This document shows, in pieces, positions 1 to 9,499 of a DNA stretch of 64,000 bases. Source of the DNA: Aureimonas sp. AU12. Its GTDB lineage: Bacteria > Pseudomonadota > Alphaproteobacteria > Rhizobiales > Rhizobiaceae. Where the stretch lies: the NCBI RefSeq assembly GCF_001463705.1, contig NZ_BBWH01000053.1, positions 1-64,000 on the forward strand, written 5' to 3'. The notes below the pieces were generated by a model that saw only the letters and a program-made list of their open reading frames with translations, did no database searches and had not been told where the DNA came from. The position numbers and the translations under genes were made by a program. Positions within the stretch are counted from its first letter, which is position 1; each line of letters starts with the position of its first letter.

Positions 1-208
1 GGGCGGACACCCACCCCCCGGGATAGCGAGTGCCGCTATGCTTTGTTCGTATGGTCCACAACGGTCCGGTTCGGGCCGGAAGCAGACGGACCGCTGCTGG
101 ACACAACGATCGGAAAGCTGCCCTTCCGAAAACGATCCCAAACGGACACTGCATCCCGTTTTGGGCGAACCCGAAAGCTGCCGTTTCGACCGGAGATCGG
201 CCCTGCCG
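1..208. other. No gene seen; short degenerate repeats
   Basis: No convincing coding sequence. Two related segments near 109-125 and 171-187 share the core AAAGCTGCC followed by a TTCCG/TTTCG-like run; similar pieces recur near 3882-3900 and, inverted, near 5265-5280. They look like remnants of a dispersed intergenic repeat. Function unknown. Confidence 0.35.
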
Positions 209-535
209 TCAGCCTTCCTTCGGCGTCCAGTCCGGACTGTAGCCACCGAGCGCTGGGTGATACATCTCGTCGCCGGAATGCTGGGTGAACTCGACGTTGA
301 GGCGATCCTCGTGCAGGCCCAGCACTTCGACGCAGTGCGCGCAGAGCGCCCCGGCGACCTGCATCCGCAACTCGGCCGAGCGGCCACTGCGGATGTCCAG
401 CATCATCATGGACACCGGCACCGGGTCGTCGCCGACCTCCGCGATCCGCCAGAGGCCGCCCTCGCCGAGGTCGCGGATCGCGACGCTGATCCGCCGGATG
501 TCGACCGACATCATCTCGGCGTAGGTCCGGCTCAT
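209..535 (-). CDS. Tautomerase-family small protein
   Basis: A 108-residue protein resembling the tautomerase (4-oxalocrotonate tautomerase-like) family, cytosolic enzymes that move protons in enol/keto substrates. The best support is the C-terminal block with the pattern VEVLG-hydrophobic-xED-x-LNVEFTQHSGDEMYH, typical of bacterial tautomerase-like proteins. The N-terminal proline used as catalytic base in classical members is not at position 2 of this reading, so catalysis is uncertain. It stands alone; the next gene rightward is a broken nuclease on the other strand. The substrate cannot be named. Confidence 0.6.
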   Translation of the reverse strand: MSRTYAEMMSVDIRRISVAIRDLGEGGLWRIAEVGDDPVPVSMMMLDIRSGRSAELRMQVAGALCAHCVEVLGLHEDRLNVEFTQHSGDEMYHPALGGYSPDWTPKEG

Positions 536-588
536 CAGCGCCGCGAGGCGCCGCTTGACGACGAGACAGGGGAGGTTACGAAGGCAGC

Positions 589-1226
589 ATGAAGCGCTGT
601 CCGAAATGCGAGCGGAGCCTTGCGCTCTACGCCTTCAATAAGGACAAGTCGCTTCCGAGCGGCTTGGCCTGCTGGTGTCGGGAATGCACCAAGGCAAAGA
701 ACAAGGCCTTCTACGAGGCCAAGCGTGAGGAGCGGTGCGAGAAGCAGCGCGCCTGGCACCACGCGAACCCCGAGAAGGCCAGGGCGAACATGCGGCGCCA
801 GTATCAGCGCAACCGCACGACCCGGATCGCCGAAGCGGTGCGAGTGAAGCAGCAGATGGACCCGGAGAAGAGGTCCGCAGCGAGCCGTCGGCACTACGAA
901 CGGCACCGGCCCCAGATTCTCGAGCGCCAGCGCCGCTACGCCGGGCAGACCCGGCGCTCTTCCGCGCCAAGGCCGCGGCTCATCGTGAACTCGTCAAACG
1001 CGCCACGCCACCTTGGGTCGACCTCGAGGAGATCGTAGCGTTCTACGAGGAAGATCGACGCCTCACGCGCGCGACCGGCGTTGCTCGCGAGGTCGACCAC
1101 TTCCACCCGCTCTCGCATTCGCTACTATGCGGGCTGCACGTCCCCTGGAATCTTGTCGTCACGACGAAGTCGGCGAACGCGTCGAAGGGGAACAAGCTGC
1201 TCGACGACAATCGATCCGCCTCCTAG
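589..1226 (+). pseudogene. HNH endonuclease with N-terminal zinc knuckle, frameshifted
   Basis: The first about 120 codons (from 589) encode a four-cysteine knuckle (CPKC...CREC) and a long basic helical region with repeated tyrosine/histidine/arginine-rich segments. The reading frame is then lost near 940-955, and the continuation lies in another forward frame to 1226. That second part has the HNH signature of phage-like nucleases: a VDHFHPLSH block, then GLHVPWNL and an asparagine/lysine-rich NASKGNKL tail. Together they would form one protein of about 210 residues, a likely DNA nicking or cleaving enzyme. One indel separates the halves, so it is called broken; a sequencing error cannot be excluded. 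Confidence 0.7.
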
Positions 1227-1268
1227 TCGTCGTTGCCCGTCGCAAGCCTGCTGTGAAATGGTAGGCTT

Positions 1269-2228
1269 TTAGTCGAACAGCATCAGTTCCGGCAATCGAG
1301 GTGCATCAATCGGCAAGCCGGCGGTCGCGAAAAACTCACGTTCAATGATGCCCCGACGTTCTGGCGTCCAGCTCTCAACAACGCTTGGCTTCATGAAAAA
1401 GTTTTCTGCGCGATTTATAATCAAATATGATAGTTCGTATAATTGATCTCTTCCCGCATTAGCGAAAACTGGAGCAAGGTATTTTCTCGCAATAGTTCGA
1501 TATTGATCAGGATAACTCGCTATGACAGCGGTTTGAGTTTCAGACAACGGTATTAGGTTAAGCGTCATGAGGTAGAGCGGATCTTTCTTAAGAACCCTAT
1601 CCTTGACCGAAAACGTCGAGGATGCTGCGATCATCGGTGCACGATTTTCAATTACAAACACCGAATGCTGAATGGTTCTAAATTTTTGCCGTAGGTAGCT
1701 AAGATCGTAAAACTTCACTCGAAACTGATACGCCTCATAGCCTCGGACTAGGGCGCTCGTAGCCACCATCATGGCTTCGTTCATTTGATTCGCTGGCACA
1801 CGGCCTTGCTTTACGCCGTCGTTGTATGCCTTCTGTGTCCTAATCCCGCCTTCCATTAAAGCGTGTAATTCCTTGATGATGGAACGATATGAAATAAGAA
1901 ATAGCTGCTCACTATCCTTCAAGTCGATTGGACGAGTGTCGATTTGCTTAAATATTTCCGTATCATGCGAGTTGCATAATCCGCAGAAGGTAGACGCCTT
2001 ATTTCGGCTTAGTCGAGTGAACTGCGCGTTAGGCTCTCTATCAACGAGCTTTCCACTCAAGCCATAAACATGATCCGCTTCCGATATAAGGTCCATAGCG
2101 CGCGCGTTTTGAACTGAATGCGCACGGATTGCCGGCTTATCGCAGCGCATCGTCGGCTCGAGGCATTTGTTGAACGACCACTTCTGGGATTTGTAAAAAG
2201 CCTGCAATGCCTCGTTACTGATACTCAC
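1269..2228 (-). CDS. Conserved hypothetical protein with Cys/His cluster
   Basis: A 319-residue protein of clearly lower GC than its neighbours. The N-terminal third holds a candidate metal site: a cysteine pair near residues 22-29, an AHSVQN block, a GHVY-like element and STFCGLCNSHD followed by IFKQID. I associate this arrangement with uncharacterised, possibly HNH-like proteins of accessory regions. The remainder is mainly helical with no motif I can name. No signal peptide or membrane segment. The base composition suggests acquisition from a different donor. A nuclease or defence role is only a guess. Confidence 0.6.
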   Translation of the reverse strand: MSISNEALQAFYKSQKWSFNKCLEPTMRCDKPAIRAHSVQNARAMDLISEADHVYGLSGKLVDREPNAQFTRLSRNKASTFCGLCNSHDTEIFKQIDTRPIDLKDSEQLFLISYRSIIKELHALMEGGIRTQKAYNDGVKQGRVPANQMNEAMMVATSALVRGYEAYQFRVKFYDLSYLRQKFRTIQHSVFVIENRAPMIAASSTFSVKDRVLKKDPLYLMTLNLIPLSETQTAVIASYPDQYRTIARKYLAPVFANAGRDQLYELSYLIINRAENFFMKPSVVESWTPERRGIIEREFFATAGLPIDAPRLPELMLFD

Positions 2229-2427
2229 TGCGTGCGCCCCGATCGGAAAATGCCGACAGGGTAAACATAGGCTCGGGGTCGCCCGGATATAAGCTCTTCA
2301 CGACCTCTGATAGGCCACAAGACGTTCCGCGACGACAAGGCGGACGAGCAGAGCGTGCCGCTGGCCGCATAGCTTTCCGGAAATTCAGAAATCCAGACGG
2401 GCGGGCTCTTAAGGGCTTGCCCGTTTG

Positions 2428-2778
2428 TCATCCGGTTCCAAGGATCACGATCTCGTAGGTGCGTTTTGCGCCCCAAACGACTGCCATGAAATAGAACAAG
2501 AGCACAACGTAGTAGATCCAGGTCTCCGCATAGAAGCCCTTGTTCTCCTCGACGCGCTCCTCGATCCACTTGAAAGCCAGGATCGCGGCAAAGCCCCCTG
2601 CCAGGGCGAAGGAGCCCACTTGCTTCAAGTAGGCGCTGGTGATCTCTCCCGGCCAGGCTCCATAAAGGCCGAAGAGGGCAAGCGCAGCCGAGATCGGAAT
2701 CCAGTAGCGCCTGGCTCGCTTTTCGACCTTCTTGATCTGCAAAAGGCTGACCGGTCGCTTCAGTTTAGCTAGGTTCAT
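2428..2778 (-). CDS. Small two-helix membrane protein
   Basis: About 116 residues when started at the ATG at 2778, chosen over the upstream ATG at 2814 because a GGAG box lies about 8 bases before it. A basic N-terminal stretch (KKVEKRARRYW) is followed by two hydrophobic segments (near ISAALALFGLYGAW and VVLLFYFMAVVWGA) flanking a shorter hydrophobic patch and an acidic WIEERVEENK loop. No enzyme motif is seen. It is most likely an inner-membrane protein of unknown role. Confidence 0.55.
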   Translation of the reverse strand: MNLAKLKRPVSLLQIKKVEKRARRYWIPISAALALFGLYGAWPGEITSAYLKQVGSFALAGGFAAILAFKWIEERVEENKGFYAETWIYYVVLLFYFMAVVWGAKRTYEIVILGTG

Positions 2779-2886
2779 CGGGCGATCTCCATCTTTCAGC
2801 CCATGGCCTACCACCGAGGCTGGAAAGTCGGATCTCCGGTGCGGATCGCATTTAACGACCTCGTCGATTTCGCATCGTGTGGCAGA

Positions 2887-2904
2887 GGCGGGCTGAAGCC
2901 CGCC
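2887..2904. terminator. GC-rich hairpin, possible terminator
   Basis: A perfect 7-bp inverted repeat, GGCGGGC-TGAA-GCCCGCC, lies just downstream of the leftward gene ending at 2914. On the plus strand it is followed by CCTTTG, on the minus strand by no thymine run, so it is a weak or structural terminator at best. Confidence 0.45.
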
Positions 2905-2913
2905 CCTTTGCGG

Positions 2914-3159
2914 TTACGAAAGGCCGAGGCGTCGAAGCTCGGCCGGGTCCGTGTTCTCGATCTCGGCAACTTCCAAGCGACCCAACTGAATGACAGCCTG
3001 ACCGGCACGGAGTTCCTCGAGCTGCGGCTCGTCAGGTGCGATCGCTCGGCTTCCGACCCGATCCCAACTCGCAGGATCGAAGAGGTTCGAGCCAGTTGGG
3101 TCGAGCGTCCGAGCGGTTTTGGCCGCGCGTTTGTGCGCGAAGAGGAAGAGTTGTTCCAT
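2914..3159 (-). CDS. Small hypothetical protein
   Basis: An 81-residue leftward reading frame preceded by a good GGAGA ribosome site (reverse complement of TCTCC at about 3165). Composition is normal and soluble, rich in acidic residues and leucine in its second half. No recognised family. It lies upstream of the small membrane-protein gene on the same strand and may be co-transcribed, but a strong hairpin separates them. Confidence 0.45.
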   Translation of the reverse strand: MEQLFLFAHKRAAKTARTLDPTGSNLFDPASWDRVGSRAIAPDEPQLEELRAGQAVIQLGRLEVAEIENTDPAELRRLGLS

Positions 3160-3231
3160 CGTGGTCTCCTTGGTTTGGCCCGCCCGAAATTGGGTGGGAT
3201 GGTCTATTTAGACCTCGGCGGATCTTGACCC

Positions 3232-3684
3232 TCATCGGCGTTTTCGGAGCCGTTCGACCTCGAGCGGGAGCTTGATGCGACCTTCCGCGATCATGCGGAT
3301 GTAGGCCCGCAGGTAGCCGCCTGGATTTCGGATGCGCCCGGCGCCCGATCGCTGGTCATCCTCCGCGGCCTGGACGACCAGGAACACCGCGACGAACCGG
3401 ACGCTTGCCGAGTGACGCGTCAACACCTCGCGAAGCTGGTCAAGAACCGGAAGTCCGGCGGCGGCCTCTAGGCGGCGCATCGCGGCCTCGCCGGCCAGGG
3501 CGGACGCGGCGAGTGGGGCTACGTGCCAGCCGCGCCGCTCGGCGACCGCCTGCATCCACCGCCAATCGGCCAGCCACCCGGTCCACGCTTCGTCCGTCAT
3601 CGCGTTCTCCTCCCGGCAGCCGGTCAGCGTCAGCCCAGCAGCCGAAACAGCGATCATCTGCAGAAACCGACGCCGATGCTGCAC
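3232..3684 (-). CDS. RepC C-terminal-like protein, possibly a chimera
   Basis: 150 residues. The C-terminal 60 residues, with VVQAAEDDQRSG, then IRNPGGYLRAYIRMIAEGRIKL, resemble the conserved C-terminal block of alphaproteobacterial plasmid initiators of the RepC type (an SPGGYLRAL-like core). The usual initiator N-terminal DNA-binding half is missing. The first 25 residues instead look like a Tat lipoprotein signal (RRRFLQMIAVSAAG then LTGC). A start at the internal MTDEAW (about residue 29) would remove that oddity. It is therefore either a short replication-protein remnant or a fusion created by deletion. Confidence 0.45.
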   Translation of the reverse strand: MQHRRRFLQMIAVSAAGLTLTGCREENAMTDEAWTGWLADWRWMQAVAERRGWHVAPLAASALAGEAAMRRLEAAAGLPVLDQLREVLTRHSASVRFVAVFLVVQAAEDDQRSGAGRIRNPGGYLRAYIRMIAEGRIKLPLEVERLRKRR

Positions 3685-4331
3685 GGAACGTCCAGACCGA
3701 ATGCCTCGATAGACACCGTAGCGGACCTAATAGGAGAAGCCATGCCGATCTCCGTCGACAGTCCGCTTTCTGCGATGATGGCTCCGAAACGGACTGTCGC
3801 CTTCCCACCCCGTCCTACTCGTTTCGAGACCGGCGACTTCGGGCCGAAAACGGCCTGTCAGCTCTCGGGGTAATCAAGCGAAAAGCTGCCATTCCGCTCT
3901 CGACCCTTCCACGTCGTCGCCAACCGGTCCTTCATCACCCCGGAAGCAGACGTGAGCTTGGTTCGATCCGAGCCGATCGTGTGGCTTCAGATAAAGTAGT
4001 AAGGGGGTCTCACAGCCGACGCTCCCACTCAGCTCGTCCCCTTGCGTGTCGGGATGGATGGTAGCCTGACTCGACATCCGCCCTCAGTGTGTCCGGGATG
4101 GTGTTCGCATCCCATCCCAGTTGGCTCCACCAAAGCTGGAGACGCATCAACCACCCTATGCGCGTCGGACCAGGTGAGGCAGCGGTCGTTTCATTGTCAG
4201 ATACCAAAGCGTCGGAGGGTGAGATCGGCATCGAGCATCTCGCGTGCGGGAAAGTCCACCCGTTCTCCCGCCACAGCCCTTGCCGATCCAATCGAACGTG
4301 CCGCATGGTGCATAAGGAGATTTAATGCATC
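3685..4331. other. Intergenic stretch, no supported gene
   Basis: About 650 bases between the RepC-like remnant and the LysR pseudogene. Small frames on both strands have no recognisable content. A repeat-like segment near 3876-3900 shares AAAGCTGCC with 101-190. The ATG of the LysR gene at 4332 sits beside TTAATGCATCATG, with a GGAG at about 4316-4319. Confidence 0.4.
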
Positions 4332-5234
4332 ATGGTCCGTTCGCTTCCGCCGCTAACTGCGTTGCGCGCCTTCGAGGCGGCTGCCCGCCATCCGAGCTTC
4401 ACCCGCGCAGCCGACGAACTCGGCATGACCCAGGCGGCTGTCAGCTACCAGATCAAAGTTCTGGAAGAGCGGATTGGAGCCTCCTTGTTCACGCGCACGG
4501 GCCGACAGGTCGAACTCACGCCGGCGGCGCACATGTTGGCGGGCGAGACATCGCTCGCCTTTGATCGGATCGCGGCGGCCTACGGAGAGGCGCGGGGTAC
4601 AACAGCAAGCGTTTTATCCATCAGCTCGATCCCGACCTTCGCGAGCCTCTGGCTAGCGCGCCATCTTGGCGAGTTTCAGGTTGCGCACCCATCCATAGCC
4701 GTCCAGCTCGCCTGCTCGCGCGACCTCGTGGACTTCGCCCGCGAGCCTGTGGACGCTGCGTTGCGTGCAGGCGATGGCGATTGGCCCGGTCTGCGCACCC
4801 ATATGCTGGTTCGCGGCGACTTCTCGCCGATGCTGAGTCCTGCACTCATAGAACGCATCGGACATCCCCTTCGGGAGCCGGCGGATCTCCTACACTACCC
4901 GCTTGTCGACCCAGGCTATCCATGGTGGGATTTGTGGTTCGAGAGCGTCGGCGTGCGCCGGGATAAGGCGGGGGTCACGAACCGTTCCAAGTTGCGCAGC
5001 CAAGACCTTGAGGCGATCGCTGCGGCCGCCGGCCATGGCGTCGCAATGCTGACGCCCTTCTTCTATCAGGACCAGGTCGCGAGCGGCGCACTAATCTAGC
5101 CTTTCGCGCATCTCTATCCGATCAATCGCGCCTACTATCTCGTCTACCCCGAGGCGCGTCACACCGTGCCGAAGATCCGCCGCTTTCGCGACTGGATCGT
5201 TTCGTGCTTCCCCGAACCGTCTCATTCAAAATAG
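4332..5234 (+). pseudogene. LysR-family regulator of GcvA type with an in-frame amber codon
   Basis: A LysR regulator whose winged-helix N-terminus (about residues 5-65: LTALRAFEAAARHPSFTRAA, then MTQAAVSYQIKVLEERIG) and effector-binding domain are intact up to residue 255. There the frame meets a single TAG at 5097-5099. The same frame continues with a perfectly normal GcvA-type C-terminus (PFAHLYPINRAYYLVYP...) to a TAG at 5234, giving 300 codons, the usual family length. Homologues commonly have a glutamine before this PF, so CAG to TAG is the simplest change. The truncated 255-residue form lacks the last secondary-structure elements of the effector domain. Confidence 0.85.
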
Positions 5235-5361
5235 GGGCCGCTTCAGTCCCTACACTCTCCGAAGCGGACAGGCAGCTTTCCACCCACATCGCTATCGGAA
5301 CGGTCGCAAACGAGGCTCGTAAGCGGCCGTCCCGCGTTAACTGATGCGATCCGAGGGGATC

Positions 5362-5700
5362 TTAAACCTCGGTTCCCTCGGCAAGGGTTAGTGCATCCTC
5401 GACATCGACACTGAGGTAACGCACCGTGCTTTCGATCTTGATATGGCCAAGCAGGATCTGGACAGCACGCAGATTGCCGGTCGCACGGTAGATGATCGAT
5501 GCCTTCGTCCGCCGCAGCGAATGCGTGCCGTAGTCCTCCTTCCGCAGACCGATCGCCGTCACCAACTCATCGACGAGGTGAGCATACTATCGGGTGCTGA
5601 GGTGGGTGGCCTGATCGATGCGACTCGGGAAGGCGTAATCATCGACCGTTCCGCCGCGTCGCTCCAGCCATCTCAGCCGCTGCTTACGATAGGCCGCTGT
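5362..5700 (-). pseudogene. Tyrosine recombinase C-terminal fragment with an amber codon
   Basis: Leftward remnant of a phage-type integrase. Readable pieces, in order, are RWLERRGGTVDDYAFPSR, HLSTR, a TAG at 5587-5589, then YAHLVDELV and the catalytic core with HSLRR (H-x-x-R), LLGHIKIESTVRYL containing the nucleophilic tyrosine, and a DALTLAE tail. The TAG stands exactly where related integrases have the glutamine of STRQYA. The N-terminal half is absent: the frame is cut where the SMC-like ATPase gene ends, and the last codons of that ATPase overlap this fragment. Confidence 0.8.
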
Positions 5701-8700
5701 GCGTCCTGCCTCAAAATCCGTGCCGCGGCTTGGTTATGCTCTGGAGCGTTCCAAACCACGCCCTTATCAGACGGTGCCGTCAACAAGACTGTGGTGCAGG
5801 GAAGGCCGGCGGCATCGAATTTGCGCGCGATGAACTCGCTTTCGCCGCGGTCATGGCTCGACATAATCAGCTGATAGCCGTTTAGCTCGACCATATTGCG
5901 CATCACGTCGACAAAAGCGGCGGTGTGGATGATGTCGTTATGCTGTAGCGGATCGTCGAGCAGCAGCGCACGCCAGCGTGACCATTGATAGGCCGTGCTC
6001 GCCGCGCACAGAATGCTGAAACCGTTTGCGGCTAACTGGCCCTCGCTCAGGACGACCTGCGGAGGCAGATCCTTCTTCGTCTCGATAGCATTGTCGACCT
6101 TCTCGCGGTAGCGCAGCGCCATCCCGAAGCTGGTCGCATCGACCCTCGTATCGGCCTTGAACTGAATGCTCTCACCCGGCGTGCTAAGCATCGCCTCGTT
6201 GAAGTCGTCGATTACCGTATTGAGCGGATCGAGCACTCGCGCCGAAAAATCGTCGGCCTGCTTCTGAAGATCTTCTGAATAGCGCTTCACTGCATTGCGC
6301 GCCGCAGTCGTGAGTTTGACCGCCGCCCGCGCTGCCTCGACTTTCGTTTTCAGCGCTGCCAGATACGCCACCGGATCCTTGACGCCATCGTCGCCTCCGG
6401 TCGCCCGCATTGACGCGAGGATTTCGTCAATTTCGCCCTGCAGCAGCGCATCCTCATTGTCACGGGCAAGCACGAGCTGGCGTTCCGCGAGGGACCGTAA
6501 CCCCGTCAGCAGCGCGTCGATGGCGGACAAGCCGCGATCATAGTCCACTTGGCTAGGAGTGTCGTTGAAGCCGGCGCGAGTCCAGCGCTGCTGCATCTGC
6601 CGCGCCGTCTGTTCAGAGGTCCCGCGCGTCACCTCGGCCGCAGCAAGCTCGCGCTGCGCATAGTCGAATGCCGCCTGTTCGCGCTGCACATCTGCTGTGG
6701 CGCTGCTCGCAGCCTCAGTCAGTCGTCCCAGACGATCCCGCGCGTCTTCGCCGCGCTCGCGCTCCGCTGTCAATCTGGCTTCGATCTCACCGATCGTAGC
6801 GTTCGATAGATTTCGCGCGGCGATACGATCGGCGCAGGCCTTGTCCTCCGCCTGATACTGCGCCAATCGTGTTCCGGACTGACTGTCGCGCGCGATGAGA
6901 TCGTCGAGATCGGCTGCAGCGCTCGACCGCTGTTCGGTCGCTGCAGCCGCGTTCGCCGACAAAGGCTCAAGCGCAACCTCTGCGGCTGCAAGCGCTGTAT
7001 CTGCATCGCGCGATCGGGCCGCGGCCAGCGCGGTGAGGTTGCTTTCGGGCGTCGCTGCGAGCGTCTGGGCGATGCTGGCGCGCGCATTCGTCACGGCATC
7101 AGCCGCTGCTCTCGCGGTCCGATCGAGTCCTTCAACCGCCGCGACGATCCCACGAAGGCGACGGATCTCATCGCTCAGCGCGGGGCGGGTGGCGCGCAAG
7201 GATTCCACCGCGTCATCGGCTTGCGCGAGGCGATGGTCGCTCCCCGACGCCGCGGCATCGGCGAGCACCTTCAGGGCGCCAGGTTTGAATTGCGTGCGGC
7301 ACACCGGACAGTCGGTGTCGTCCTCATGGATGTGGGTGGCAAGCTGTGACAAGGCTGCGCTAATCGCCGACGCGTGACGGTCTGCCTCGGCGCGTTCGCG
7401 TTGCGCGTCGGCAATTTTGCCGTCGAGATCGGCCAACTGCATTTCAAGTGGCGTCAGTTCCACCGAAGCACGCGCAGCGGACTCGTGTCCCTGCGCCAAC
7501 GCGGCCTCGGCGGCGCCGGACTGAGCTTCCAGGTGGAGACAATCCGCCATTGCCTCTTTAAGCGCTCGGGCCGATGCAGCAAGGCTCCGCAGCCGCGCAA
7601 CATAGGCACTGGCTTCACCATGCTGACTGATCGCCGCGTCGGCTTCCGCCATCGTCGTGCGATGCGCCGCGATCGCGTTGGCAAGCGCCGTTCGATCCTG
7701 TTGCTCGTTCAACACCAGCGCGGCCAATTGGCCACGGCGGGCGAGATCGATTCGTGCCGCATCGAGCACTGCAATATTCCGGTCGATCGTGGCGATCGCG
7801 GCATTCTGCGCGGTCACTGCGTCATTGGCGGAACCCACGAGCGGCGATGCCCGATCGAGCCGCGCCTGCGCATCGCTGACAACGCCGCGCAGGCGGACGA
7901 GCGTTGGATGGTCAAGCCGTCCCTCCGCCTGGCTGACCGCGAACTGCGCGGGCATGTCGGAAAACGCCTCCATAGCCGTCCTGCGCTCACCGGCGGTCCG
8001 CAATGCCTCATCGATCCAGTCCCTGAACGCTGCGAGGCGTGCCGCGACACCGTCGCCAGTGACGGCAATTGGCTGACCTGCCGCAAGCCGTTGGAGGTCG
8101 CGCTCGAGTTGGCCGATCCGCGCAGCGACTTCATCGGCCGTCAACACGCCCGTGGCGCGCGCGGTGGCGCGGAGGCGCTCGAGCCGTGTCATCCATCCCT
8201 GCCAATCGGCGATCTCCCGATCGACCGTAGCAACGACGGCCTGTTCGGCGTCGAGTTTTCGCGTGAAGGCTGCGATGGTCGGTCGCCCGCGCAACCCTGC
8301 GCGGATCCGTTCGAGCCGGTCGATGCCGCTTGGTCCCTTGAGCGCCTGCCATTGGTCCTGCGGGTCGCGACTGGTGAACCGCTGCTGTGCCGCCTGGCCA
8401 AGGAAATGGGTAAGGGCGAGATAGGTCCCAAGATCGTTGATCGTGCGGCGATCGGGCCGCGCAAGCTGCGCGACAATGTCCGCCATGGAAGTCGCGCCGG
8501 CGGTGCTGCGTTCGATGGCGTCGCCGTCCGAGAAGGTCAAAGCGACGCTATGCGACCCGGGCTCGGCGCCCCGGCGCGTGAGATAGTCCTTCTCGACAAG
8601 CTTCTTGCGGCCCTTGTTAATATAGGGTTCGAACCGCCGGATCTTGTTAGTCAGTCCCCATTCGATTGCATCGAAGAAACTGCTTTTGCCGAGGCCGTTG

Positions 8701-8807
8701 GTCCCGGTGAGTAGAACAACGCCGGGTGCTGCCGGAATATCGATCGCGAAGTCGCCGAAGGTCCGGAAGTCTTTAATTGCAATGCGGGAGAGGAACACCT
8801 CGCTCAT
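5673..8807 (-). CDS. SMC/Rad50-like ATPase with zinc hook (ABC-3C ATPase)
   Basis: 1044 residues. An N-terminal Walker A (GTNGLGKSS, about 35-43) leads into long coiled coil. A central zinc-hook CPVC motif sits near residue 500, followed by the return coil. The C-terminal ABC half has the signature LSEGQ (about 919) and Walker B ALLLDDPLQ (about 946). This is the architecture of SbcC/Rad50-type DNA-tethering ATPases, and the LDDPLQ-HNDIIHTAAF block is typical of the ATPases of ABC-three-component systems. It is the last gene of a leftward operon, overlapping its upstream partner by ATGA. Its final codons run into integrase-derived sequence, which supplies the stop. Confidence 0.85.
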   Translation of the reverse strand: MSEVFLSRIAIKDFRTFGDFAIDIPAAPGVVLLTGTNGLGKSSFFDAIEWGLTNKIRRFEPYINKGRKKLVEKDYLTRRGAEPGSHSVALTFSDGDAIERSTAGATSMADIVAQLARPDRRTINDLGTYLALTHFLGQAAQQRFTSRDPQDQWQALKGPSGIDRLERIRAGLRGRPTIAAFTRKLDAEQAVVATVDREIADWQGWMTRLERLRATARATGVLTADEVAARIGQLERDLQRLAAGQPIAVTGDGVAARLAAFRDWIDEALRTAGERRTAMEAFSDMPAQFAVSQAEGRLDHPTLVRLRGVVSDAQARLDRASPLVGSANDAVTAQNAAIATIDRNIAVLDAARIDLARRGQLAALVLNEQQDRTALANAIAAHRTTMAEADAAISQHGEASAYVARLRSLAASARALKEAMADCLHLEAQSGAAEAALAQGHESAARASVELTPLEMQLADLDGKIADAQRERAEADRHASAISAALSQLATHIHEDDTDCPVCRTQFKPGALKVLADAAASGSDHRLAQADDAVESLRATRPALSDEIRRLRGIVAAVEGLDRTARAAADAVTNARASIAQTLAATPESNLTALAAARSRDADTALAAAEVALEPLSANAAAATEQRSSAAADLDDLIARDSQSGTRLAQYQAEDKACADRIAARNLSNATIGEIEARLTAERERGEDARDRLGRLTEAASSATADVQREQAAFDYAQRELAAAEVTRGTSEQTARQMQQRWTRAGFNDTPSQVDYDRGLSAIDALLTGLRSLAERQLVLARDNEDALLQGEIDEILASMRATGGDDGVKDPVAYLAALKTKVEAARAAVKLTTAARNAVKRYSEDLQKQADDFSARVLDPLNTVIDDFNEAMLSTPGESIQFKADTRVDATSFGMALRYREKVDNAIETKKDLPPQVVLSEGQLAANGFSILCAASTAYQWSRWRALLLDDPLQHNDIIHTAAFVDVMRNMVELNGYQLIMSSHDRGESEFIARKFDAAGLPCTTVLLTAPSDKGVVWNAPEHNQAAARILRQDAQRPIVSSG

Positions 8808-9499
8808 GCCTGTCCCCTCCGCTCCCAGGATTTAACCAACGCCGCCACAATATCATCCGGCGTCTTCTTCTCGTCGAGCGCGATCCGTTCCCATTCGTCC
8901 GCCGTCGTCCGCGGCAGCCCCGGTGCGGTCGCACTGGTCCCGCTCAGCGCGTCGAGCGCCACGTCCTCGAACTGACCTTCGGCATGGACCCACGGCCGGG
9001 CCAGGAAAGTGCGCTTAAGGAATTCAGCGAAGCTCTCGTCGTCATTCAGCGGATCTTCGGGTCGCAGCCATGCCAGCTTGCGCGCGACCCGGTCGTCGCG
9101 CTCGACCATCAACGCCATTGCGCGCCAGGCTTCTTGCCGCTCGCTCGCGCGGGGACCAAGCAGCATGAGCTGAAGATCCAGCGTCTCGTTGGTCCCAAGG
9201 AACGAGCGTGCGACGACGCACTGATTGCGGCAGCGCCGCAGCGTCTCAAGAACCGCTTCCATCGTAGCGACCTCGGGGAGGATGCCCAGCACTATGTTGA
9301 AGCGGTCGATCCGGATCGCATGACTCTCTGCCGGTAGATCGGTCGGACTGAGCGTCGTCGACTTGCTCGATCCGCCATTGAACGTCGCGCTCGCCAGCTC
9401 GAGGCGACCATCGACCTTGAGGTCGAGCGCCAGCGCCGCTCTGCGCAGCCGTTCGGCGAAGTCCGCCAATCCAGGTGATAGCGTCGCACGATCCATCAT
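8804..9499 (-). CDS. Middle component of ABC-three-component-like system
   Basis: 231 residues, overlapping both neighbours by four bases (ATGA), so translation is coupled. The core reads ATMEAVLETLRRCRNQCVVA followed by RSFLG, a hydrophobic LQLMLLGP strand, and an acidic-basic block WRAMALMVERDDRVARKLAWLRP. These match my recollection of the conserved middle-component family that links an SMC-like ATPase to an effector protein in ABC-3C systems. It has no enzyme motif, signal or membrane segment. The role as bridging subunit is inferred from order and family likeness. Confidence 0.65.
   Translation of the reverse strand: MMDRATLSPGLADFAERLRRAALALDLKVDGRLELASATFNGGSSKSTTLSPTDLPAESHAIRIDRFNIVLGILPEVATMEAVLETLRRCRNQCVVARSFLGTNETLDLQLMLLGPRASERQEAWRAMALMVERDDRVARKLAWLRPEDPLNDDESFAEFLKRTFLARPWVHAEGQFEDVALDALSGTSATAPGLPRTTADEWERIALDEKKTPDDIVAALVKSWERRGQA

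Noticed and set aside
2225-2569. 114-codon leftward frame between the hypothetical gene and the small membrane protein
   Set aside because: Overlaps a better-supported gene, has no ribosome site at its start and no recognisable content.
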